A stretch of 5,042 nucleotides of DNA from Actinomycetes bacterium (GTDB lineage: Bacteria > Actinomycetota > Actinomycetes > Mycobacteriales > Micromonosporaceae), in the NCBI GenBank assembly GCA_023402505.1, contig JAEYGD010000155.1:1-5042 (forward strand), written 5' to 3'. Shown here in pieces: positions 1 through 5,042 of this stretch. A program made the position numbers and the translations under genes. Below the pieces are notes generated by a model that saw nothing but the letters and a program-made list of their open reading frames with translations, had not been told where the DNA came from and ran no database searches. The stretch's first letter is position 1, and every line of letters starts with the position of its first letter.

Positions 1-122
1 GCTGGCAGGACATGCCGCTGACCGTGGCCGCGCAGACCGTCCAGGTCTCCGCCTACCCGGACCACTACGCCCAGTGGGAACAGCAGGCCGCCGACCTCGT
101 CGCCGAACACTGGAACAGCTGA
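1..122 (+). CDS. 3' end of an unidentified protein (partial)
   Basis: The frame whose codons begin at base 3 is open from the window edge to a TGA at 120-122 and gives the last 39 residues of a protein (starts WQDMPLTVAAQ, ends LVAEHWNS). Codon use is typical of a real high-GC gene, with nearly every third base G or C. The tail looks like a soluble amphipathic helix (YAQWEQQAADLVAEHW); no membrane segment or motif is visible. I do not recognise the family. A strong hairpin starts about 40 bases after the stop, so this gene probably ends its own transcript and is not part of the formate dehydrogenase operon. Reality as a coding end is fairly likely; function unknown. Confidence 0.65.
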   Translation, partial: WQDMPLTVAAQTVQVSAYPDHYAQWEQQAADLVAEHWNS

Positions 123-162
123 CAACCACAAACCTTCCTCACACAGGGGGAACAAGACCGCC

Positions 163-189
163 GGCCGGCACCCACAACGGGTGCCGGCC
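163..189 (+). terminator. Hairpin terminator candidate after the upstream gene
   Basis: A perfect 11-bp inverted repeat (GGCCGGCACCC at 163-173 and its complement at 179-189) encloses the 5-nt loop ACAAC. It starts 40 nt after the stop codon at 120-122. There is no T-run after it, which is common for actinobacterial terminators. A perfect 11-bp stem with a short loop is unlikely by chance in a region of this size even at high GC. It would separate the upstream gene from the downstream operon, and because the stem is symmetrical it could act in both directions. Confidence 0.6.
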
Positions 190-451
190 AGCGGCGTCCT
201 CTCGCCCCGCACGCTCACCGGAATCGTTCAGCGCTAACGGAAACCGTCCAAGAATCACCGACCGGCGGGCGGGACGAGGCGGGTGATGGGGGTCACTGGT
301 ACCGCCGGAAGAGCCGGGGCGGGTAGCGTGTTGAGTCAGGTGTCGGTGTGTCCAGTGTCCCCGGGCCTCACCTAAATTGCCTTCGCGGAATACCGTCCGG
401 CTGGAGCCGCGTCGCGCCACTCGCCGAGAGGCGACCTGCACACCGGCACCC

Positions 452-493
452 CAGCGCCGCCCCCGAGCCCATCCGGGCCCGGGGGCGGCGCTG
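452..493 (+). promoter_or_regulatory. Very stable hairpin upstream of the formate dehydrogenase genes
   Basis: Bases 452-465 and 480-493 form a perfect 14-bp stem (outer arm CAGCGCCGCCCCCG). After one A/C mismatch (466/479) a further 4-bp stem GCCC/GGGC closes on the tetraloop ATCC (471-474). This makes 18 pairs in 42 bases, nearly all G-C. It lies about 90 nt before the start of the alpha subunit gene. If the promoter is upstream of it, it could act as an attenuator or leader structure; if the promoter is downstream (for example near 542), it could be a terminator against read-through. No T-run follows. The hairpin itself is certain from sequence; its role is inference. Confidence 0.4.
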
Positions 494-570
494 TCCGCGT
501 ACCCGGGCGACGATCGGGTCGCGCGCGGCGGCGGGCTGGCCTAGTGTTCGAGAGGTCGGCGTCGGGGCCG

Positions 571-575
571 GGAGG
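571..575 (+). promoter_or_regulatory. Ribosome binding site deciding the alpha subunit start
   Basis: GGAGG at 571-575 (within GGAGGGGG) lies 10 nt before the GTG at 586. The other in-frame GTG, at 544, has no purine-rich site before it. This favours 586 as the start, and gives a protein beginning MGLRSFIQGWPVYRQLTG, which resembles my recollection of actinobacterial homologues. Confidence 0.6.
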
Positions 576-585
576 GGGTGTCGCG

Positions 586-3500
586 GTGGGCCTGCGCAGC
601 TTCATCCAGGGCTGGCCGGTCTATCGGCAGCTCACCGGCACGGATCCGCTCGGCCGGGGTGCCGCGGCGCAGTCGACGCGGTCGGCGGAGCTGACGGCGC
701 GCACCGGGTCCGCGGACCGGGTGGCCCGCTCGGTGTGCCCGTACTGCGCGGTGGGGTGCGGCCAGCGGGTGTACGTCTCCGACGAGCGGGTCGTCCAGAT
801 CGAGGGCGACCCGGACAGCCCGATCTCGCGGGGTCGGCTGTGCCCGAAGGGTGCGGCCAGCAGGAGCCTGGTGACCAGTCCGCTGCGGGAGACCCGGGTC
901 CGCTACCGGCGGCCGTACGGCACCGAGTGGGAGGACCTGGACCTCGACACCGCGCTCGACATGATCGCCGACCGGGTGCTCGCCGCGCGGGAGCAGACCT
1001 GGGAGGACGTCGACGGCGAGGGCCGGCCGCTGAACCGTACGCTGGGCATTTCCAGCTTGGGCGGGGCGACGCTGGACAACGAGGAGAACTACCTCATCAA
1101 GAAGCTGTTCACGGCGATGGGGGCACTCCAGATCGAGAACCAGGCGCGCATTTGACACTCCGCCACCGTCCCCGGTCTGGGGACCAGCTTCGGTCGCGGT
1201 GGTGCGACGGACTTCCAGCAGGACGTCGCCAACGCTGACGTCATCGTCATCCAGGGCTCCAACATGGCGGAGGCCCATCCGGTGGGTTTCCAGTGGGTGG
1301 TGGAGGCCAAGCGGCGCGGCGCGAAGGTGTTCCACGTCGACCCGCGGTTCACGCGTACCAGCGCGCTGGCGGACACGTACCTGCCGATCCGCGCGGGCAC
1401 CGACGTGGCGCTGCTCGGTGGGGTGGTCAACTACATCCTGAGCAACGAGCTGGACTTCCGGGAGTACGTGCTGGCGTACACGAACGCCGCCACGATCGTC
1501 AGCGACGACTTCGTCGACGTCGAGGACGGCGACGGCTTCTTCTCCGGATTCGACCCGGCGGCCGGCACGTACGTGCAGGACAGCTGGCAGTACGCGGGCC
1601 ACGAGCACGACTCGGGCAGCGGGCACACCGAGAAGGAGCGCGACACGGCGGCCGGGCTGCGGCACGAGTCGCACGGCGCCCAGGTCAGCGGCGACACGCG
1701 GCGGGACGAGACGTTGCGGCATCCCCGGTGCGTCTACCAGATCCTCAAGCGGCACTTCGCCCGCTACACCCCGGAGATGGTGGAGCGGGTGTGCGGTGTG
1801 CCCCGGGAGAAGTTCCTGGAGCTGGCCCGCGCCTGGACGGAGAACTCGGGCCGGGAGCGTACCGGTGTGCTCATCTACTCGGTGGGCTGGACGCAGCACA
1901 GCGTCGGCGTGCAGTACATCCGCACCGGGGCGATCATCCAGCTGCTGCTGGGCAACGTCGGCCGGCCGGGCGGCGGGGTGCTGGCCCTGCGGGGGCACGC
2001 GAGCATCCAGGGTTCCACGGACATCCCGACGCTGTTCAACCTGCTGCCCGGCTACCTGCCGATGCCGCACCACGCCGACCACCCGACGTTCGACGACTGG
2101 GTCGGCAGCATCCACCACCCGCGCCAGAAGGGCTTCTGGGGCAACGCCCGCGGGTACGCGACCAGCCTGCTCAAGGCGTACTGGGGTGACGCGGCGACAC
2201 CGGAGAACGACTTCTGCTACGGGTACCTGCCCCGGATGACCGGCGACCACGGCACGTACCAGCAGGTGCTCAACATGATCGACGGGAAGGTGCGGGGTTA
2301 CTTCCTGCTCGGCCAGAACCCGGCGGTCGGCTCCGCGCACGGCCGCGCGCAGCGGCTCGGCATGGCGAACCTGGACTGGCTGGTGGTGCGGGACCTGTTC
2401 CTGATCGAGTCGGCGACGTTCTGGAAGAACGGGCCGGAGGTCGCGACCGGGGAGATCGTGCCGGAGGAGTGCCGCACCGAGGTGTTCTTCCTGCCGGCGG
2501 CCTCGCACGTGGAGAAGGAGGGCACGTTCACGCAGACCCAGCGGCTGCTGCAGTGGCGGGAGAAGGCCGTCGACCCGCCGGGCGACGCGCGCTCCGAGCT
2601 GTGGTTCTTCTACCACCTCGGGCGCCGGCTGCGGGCGAGGCTGGCCGGCTCGGACCAGCCGCGCGACCGGGCGCTGCTCGACCTGACCTGGGACTACCCC
2701 ACGCACGGCCGGCACGCCGAGCCGAGCGCCGAGGCCGTCCTGCGTGAGATCAACGGGTACGAGGTGGCGACCGGTCGCCCGCTGTCGACGTTCGCCGAGG
2801 CCCGCGACGACGGCTCCACCGCGGTCGGCTGCTGGATCTACACCGGTGTGTACGCCGACGGGGTGAACCAGGCGGCGCGGCGCAAGAGCCGCCACGAGCA
2901 GGACTGGGTGGCCGCCGAGTGGGGCTGGGCGTGGCCGGCGAACCGCCGTACCCTCTACAACCGCGCCTCGGCGGACCCGCAGGGCCGCCCGTGGAGCGAG
3001 CGGAAGAAGTACGTGTGGTGGGACGCCGAGGCGGGCGAGTGGACCGGTTACGACGTGCCGGACTTCGAGCGGACCAAACCGCCGTCGTACCGGCCGCCGG
3101 AGGGCGCGTCCGGGTCGGAGGCGCTCGCCGGCGATGACCCGTTCGTCATGCAGGCCGACGGGAAGGGCTGGCTGTACGCGCCGTCGGGCGTGCTGGACGG
3201 GCCGCTGCCGACGCACTACGAGCCGGCCGAGTCGCCGGTGCGCAACCCGCTGTACCGGCAGCAGGCCAACCCGACCCGCAAGGTGTACGCGCACCCGGTG
3301 AACTCGGTGAACCCGAGCCCGCCGCAGGAGCACAGCGAGGTGTTCCCGTACGTGTTCACGGTGAGCCGGTTGACGGAGCACCACACGGCCGGGGGGATGA
3401 GCCGCACGGTGCGGCCGCTGGCGGAGTTGCAGCCGGAGATGTTCGTCGAGGTGTCGCCGGAGCTGGCGGCCGAGCGGGGGCTGGCGCAGCTGGGCTGGGC

Positions 3501-3915
3501 GCACCTGGTCTCGGGCCGCGCGGTGATCGAGGCGAAGGTGCTCGTCACCGACCGGTTGACGCCGTTGCGGGTGGACGGCCGGGTGATCCACCAGGTGTGG
3601 CTGCCGTACCACTTCGGGTTCGAGGGCCTGGTCACCGGTGACTCGGCCAACGACCTGTTCGGCATCACCCTGGACCCGAACGTGCTGATCCAGGAGAGCA
3701 AGGTGGGCACCTGCGACGTGCGGCCGGGCCGGCGTCCGACCGGGCCGGCGCTGGGGGACCTCGTCGAGGAGTACCGCCGCCGGGCCGGCATCGTGGCCGG
3801 CCGGGTGGGGCCCCTGCTCACGCCGGGCCCCGGGCCGGCGACCGGCGACGGCGACCGGCCGGGTCGGGCCGGTGACGCGACCGGTGACAGCGACAGGAGG
3901 ACCGGTGCTTCCTGA
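586..3915 (+). CDS. fdnG: Formate dehydrogenase alpha (catalytic) subunit, selenocysteine-containing
   Basis: Oxidises formate to CO2 and protons at a Mo or W bis-MGD centre and passes electrons to the beta subunit. Read through the UGA at 1153-1155 it is 1,109 residues, a little longer than E. coli FdnG. Visible parts, in order: a 4Fe-4S motif with C51, C54, C58 and C86, followed by the conserved K88; Sec190 in NQARI-U-HSATVPGLGTSFGRG, with His191 next to it; SNMAEAHPVGF of the cofactor fold; WTQHSVGVQYIR, then ALRGHASIQG with the active-site Arg (R469); CGCWI-like (VGCWIY) and NRASADPQG, as in FdnG; and a C-terminal molybdopterin-dinucleotide domain at about 920-1045 (RLTEHHTAGG...). The tail after about 1050 is family-atypical, low-complexity and rich in G, D, R, A. 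No twin-arginine signal is present, and extending the frame upstream (open back to a TAA at 373) reveals none and no further ATG, GTG or TTG above 544. An alternative start is GTG 544 (1,123 residues). The stop overlaps the beta gene by 11 nt. Identity is secure; the symbol is by homology to FDH-N. Confidence 0.96.
1153..1155 (+). other. UGA codon read as selenocysteine (Sec190)
   Basis: The TGA falls exactly where formate dehydrogenases have Sec or Cys in the Mo-ligating position: NQARI precedes it and HSATVPGLG follows, matching the FdnG active-site region. The same frame stays open for another 2.7 kb and encodes the rest of the enzyme with no shift. A SECIS-type hairpin follows at the expected distance. 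A nonsense mutation is unlikely because the downstream part and the operon show no decay. Decoding would need selA, selB, selC and selD elsewhere in the genome; none is in this window. Confidence 0.94.
1156..1204 (+). promoter_or_regulatory. Bacterial SECIS element
   Basis: Just after the UGA, a 6-bp stem GTCCCC (1168-1173) with GGGGAC (1179-1184) closes on the 5-nt loop GGTCT (1174-1178). The loop begins after 18 nt from the UGA. From memory this is the same loop core (GGUCU) and same distance as in E. coli fdhF, the model SelB-binding SECIS. A lower stem may form between CGCCACC (1161-1167) and GGTGGTG (1198-1204), with one G-U pair, leaving a large asymmetric internal loop on the 3' side. 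The apical hairpin is plain in the sequence; the lower stem is less certain. It would recruit SelB with Sec-tRNA to the ribosome while also coding residues 191-207. Confidence 0.9.
3838..3894 (+). repeat. Short direct repeat in the alpha subunit's C-terminal tail
   Basis: Two 18-bp copies, GCGACCGGCGACGGCGAC (3838-3855) and GCGACCGGTGACAGCGAC (3877-3894), match at 16 of 18 bases and are spaced by 39 bp, a whole number of codons. They encode ATGDGD and ATGDSD within a probably disordered tail (about residues 1079-1109). The second copy runs directly into the ribosome binding site of the beta gene, so the tail may have grown by duplication next to the translational coupling region. Confidence 0.6.
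3895..3900 (+). promoter_or_regulatory. Ribosome binding site of the beta subunit
   Basis: A full consensus AGGAGG lies 4 nt before the GTG at 3905, inside the end of the alpha subunit gene. It fixes the beta start at 3905 rather than at the upstream in-frame GTG at 3872, which has no comparable site. Its place within the upstream coding region fits translational coupling of alpha and beta. Confidence 0.8.
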
Positions 3916-4864
3916 CCCGAACAGCTTCTACGGACCACTGGACCCGGCGCCGGAGGCCGGGTGGACCGGCGCACCGCCCCGGATGGGCTTCTTCACGGAC
4001 ACCAGCGTCTGCATCGGCTGCAAGGCGTGCGAGGTGGCGTGCAAGGAGTGGAACGACGTTCCCGGTTCGGGGCTGGACCTGCTCGGCATGTCGTACGACA
4101 ACACCGGCGCGCTGACCGCGAACTCGTGGCGGCACGTGGCGTTCGTCGAGCAGCCGCTCCCGGCGGGGCGCCGTACGCCGCCGGTCGCGGACGACCCGAC
4201 CGCCGGATCGGCCGCCGCGTCGCCGGCGGGCACCGAGTTCCTCGGGATGCCGGGCTCGGCGCCACCCGGGCGGACCGGCGGCGCCGAGGGCCGCACCGAC
4301 TTCCGCTGGCTGATGATGTCGGACGTGTGCAAGCACTGCACGCACGCGGCCTGCCTGGACGTCTGTCCCACCGGCTCGCTGTTCCGCACCGAGTTCGGCA
4401 CGGTGGTGGTGCAGGAGGACATCTGCAACGGCTGCGGCTACTGCGTCTCGGCCTGCCCGTACGGCGTCATCGACCGGCGCGCCGGCGACGGGCGGGCGTG
4501 GAAGTGCACCCTCTGCTACGACCGGATCGGCGCCGGGATGACGCCGGCCTGCGCGCAGGCCTGCCCCACCGAGTCGATCCAGTACGGCCCGCTGGAGGAG
4601 CTGCGGGAGCGGGCCGCCGGACGGGTGGCCGCACTGCACGAGCGCGGCGTCACCGAGGCGCGGCTGTACGGCCACGACCCGAGCGACGGGGTGGGTGGCG
4701 ACGGCGCGTTCTTCCTGCTGCTGGACGAGCCGGAGGTGTACGGGCTGCCACCCGACCCGGTGGTCACCACCCGTGACCTGCCCCGGATGTGGAAGCGGGC
4801 CGGGCTGGCGGCACTGGCCATGGCGGCGGCTGCCGTCGCCGCGTTCGTCGGGGGGTCCTCGTGA
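3905..4864 (+). CDS. fdnH: Formate dehydrogenase beta subunit, four [4Fe-4S] clusters, membrane-anchored
   Basis: Carries electrons from the alpha subunit toward the membrane anchor. The 319-residue protein has sixteen cluster cysteines in four groups: C36-C39-C42-C46 (CIGCKACEVACKEWND, very close to E. coli FdnH), C142-C145-C150-C154, C174-C177-C180-C184, and C201-C204-C216-C220. The later region RVAALHERGVTEARLYG...GVGG and VYGLPPDP also follows FdnH. Residues 86-131, between the first and second groups, form a P/A/G-rich insert absent from my recollection of FdnH. Residues about 299-317 (AGLAALAMAAAAVAAFVGG) form one C-terminal membrane helix, preceded by RMWKR; the protein ends almost at once after it, without the charged tail of FdnH. 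No Tat signal is seen. It starts inside the alpha gene (11-nt overlap) and its TGA overlaps the next gene's GTG (GTGA, 4861-4864). Identity is very secure; the symbol is by homology. Confidence 0.95.
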   Translation: MLPDPNSFYGPLDPAPEAGWTGAPPRMGFFTDTSVCIGCKACEVACKEWNDVPGSGLDLLGMSYDNTGALTANSWRHVAFVEQPLPAGRRTPPVADDPTAGSAAASPAGTEFLGMPGSAPPGRTGGAEGRTDFRWLMMSDVCKHCTHAACLDVCPTGSLFRTEFGTVVVQEDICNGCGYCVSACPYGVIDRRAGDGRAWKCTLCYDRIGAGMTPACAQACPTESIQYGPLEELRERAAGRVAALHERGVTEARLYGHDPSDGVGGDGAFFLLLDEPEVYGLPPDPVVTTRDLPRMWKRAGLAALAMAAAAVAAFVGGSS

Positions 4865-5042
4865 GTCCGGTCGGTGACCGCTTCCGCCGTTTCCGGGAGC
4901 GGCTCGGCGGCGACGGCGCGCAGCGGCCGTCCGCGCGGCTCGGCCACGGCCCGAAGGTCGGCGGGGGACCGCGCGACGACCTGCGGGTCGGCCCGGGGGC
5001 CATGACGTCGGGGCCGGCACCGGCTCCCGGCCAGGCGGCGGC
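4861..5042 (+). CDS. 5' end of the operon's third gene, probably the membrane anchor subunit (partial)
   Basis: The frame opens with GTG at 4861, overlapping the beta stop in GTGA, with a G-rich run (4850-4855) 5 nt upstream as a weak ribosome site. It stays open for 60 codons to the window edge. The visible part (MSPVGDRFRRFRERLGG...) is hydrophilic and rich in Arg, Gly and Pro, with no motif I recognise and no membrane helix yet. An in-frame ATG at 5002 (codon 48) is an alternative start. Position after alpha and beta is where formate dehydrogenases encode the quinone-reactive membrane subunit, either NrfD/PsrC-type or cytochrome b (FdnI/gamma) type; in actinobacteria I would expect NrfD-type. 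That function is inferred from context only. Confidence 0.6.
   Translation, partial: MSPVGDRFRRFRERLGGDGAQRPSARLGHGPKVGGGPRDDLRVGPGAMTSGPAPAPGQAA

Larger units (their letters stand above)
190..585 (+). other. Intergenic/leader region of the formate dehydrogenase operon
   Basis: I see no convincing gene here; open frames in this stretch lack coding codon bias and ribosome sites. It holds several candidate control elements, all weak alone: TAAATT (373-378) as a -10-like element, TAGCGT (324-329), and TAGTGT (542-547), which would place a transcript start near 553 and give a short leader before the GTG at 586. None has a clear -35 at proper spacing. The region also contains a strong hairpin (452-493), a small hairpin TCGCC-GAGA-GGCGA with a GNRA-type loop (421-434), and a possible 13-bp long-range stem (339-351 with 438-450). 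The promoter cannot be placed with confidence. Confidence 0.5.

Noticed and set aside
364..375. Half of an IdeR/DtxR iron box (GGCCTCACCTAA) overlapping a -10-like TAAATT
   Set aside because: Only one arm fits; the left arm (GTCCCCGGG) has almost no match to the palindrome, so it is not supported as an operator.
376..500. tRNA-Sec (selC) gene in the leader region
   Set aside because: Looked for because of the selenoprotein; no acceptor stem, T-loop or CCA-type end is visible here.
501..519. ACCCG/CGGGT inverted repeat with a 9-nt loop
   Set aside because: Five base pairs with a long loop are expected by chance at this GC content.
544..546. GTG 544 as the alpha subunit start
   Set aside because: In frame, but no Shine-Dalgarno precedes it and the extra residues (FERSASGPGGGVAV) look like leader sequence; GTG 586 has GGAGG upstream. 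Not fully excluded.
1153..1155. TGA as an ordinary stop, giving a truncated alpha gene followed by a second gene starting at 1264
   Set aside because: The residues between 1156 and 1264 are conserved family sequence (HSATVPGLGTSFGRG), there is no ribosome site for a start at 1264, and a SECIS follows the TGA.
348..1238. A 296-codon + strand frame overlapping the start of the alpha gene
   Set aside because: It is an out-of-frame reading of the alpha subunit gene, rich in Arg, Gly and Pro, with no motif; the true frame carries the CPYC and Sec motifs.
541..3612. A reading frame of about 1,020 codons on the - strand opposite the alpha subunit gene
   Set aside because: It mirrors the third-position G/C bias of the true gene, which removes stops from the opposite strand. 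Its product is an Arg/Val/Pro/His-rich string with no domain.
3872..3874. GTG 3872 as the beta subunit start
   Set aside because: In frame and 11 codons longer, but AGGAGG at 3895-3900 would then lie inside the gene; it is well placed for GTG 3905.

Overview
The window is high-GC DNA with strong G/C bias at third codon positions, GTG starts and very few AT-rich stretches. This points to an actinomycete of the Streptomyces/Micromonospora type; the genus cannot be fixed from the sequence alone. Almost all of it is one respiratory formate dehydrogenase operon on the + strand.

Layout: (1) bases 1-122 hold the last 39 codons of an unidentified upstream gene, followed by a strong 11-bp hairpin (163-189) that is probably its terminator. 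(2) An intergenic region of about 460 bases follows, with no convincing gene. It contains a very stable hairpin at 452-493 and a possible larger RNA fold (339-493) ahead of the operon. (3) A 1,109-residue formate dehydrogenase alpha subunit runs 586-3915. An in-frame UGA at 1153-1155 interrupts it, and several signs say this codon is read as selenocysteine: the reading frame continues without a break, the family active-site context is intact on both sides, and a bacterial SECIS hairpin with a GGUCU loop begins 18 nt after the UGA. (4) The electron-transfer beta subunit (3905-4864) carries four ferredoxin-type 4Fe-4S motifs and one C-terminal membrane helix. (5) The beginning of a third gene (4861 to the window end) overlaps the beta gene by 4 nt. 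By position it should be the quinone-reactive membrane anchor, but its diagnostic part lies outside the window.

How they work together: the alpha subunit oxidises formate to CO2 at a Mo(or W)-bis-MGD/selenocysteine centre. Electrons pass through its own 4Fe-4S cluster and the four clusters of the beta subunit, then to a membrane anchor and presumably the quinone pool. The 11-nt and 4-nt gene overlaps suggest translational coupling. Neither the alpha nor the beta subunit has a visible Tat signal, so the active site probably faces the cytoplasm, unlike E. coli FDH-N. The most notable point is the selenoprotein: standard gene calling would split it into a roughly 190-residue and a roughly 880-residue fragment. 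I see no evidence of a wholly new system; the enzyme family is well known.
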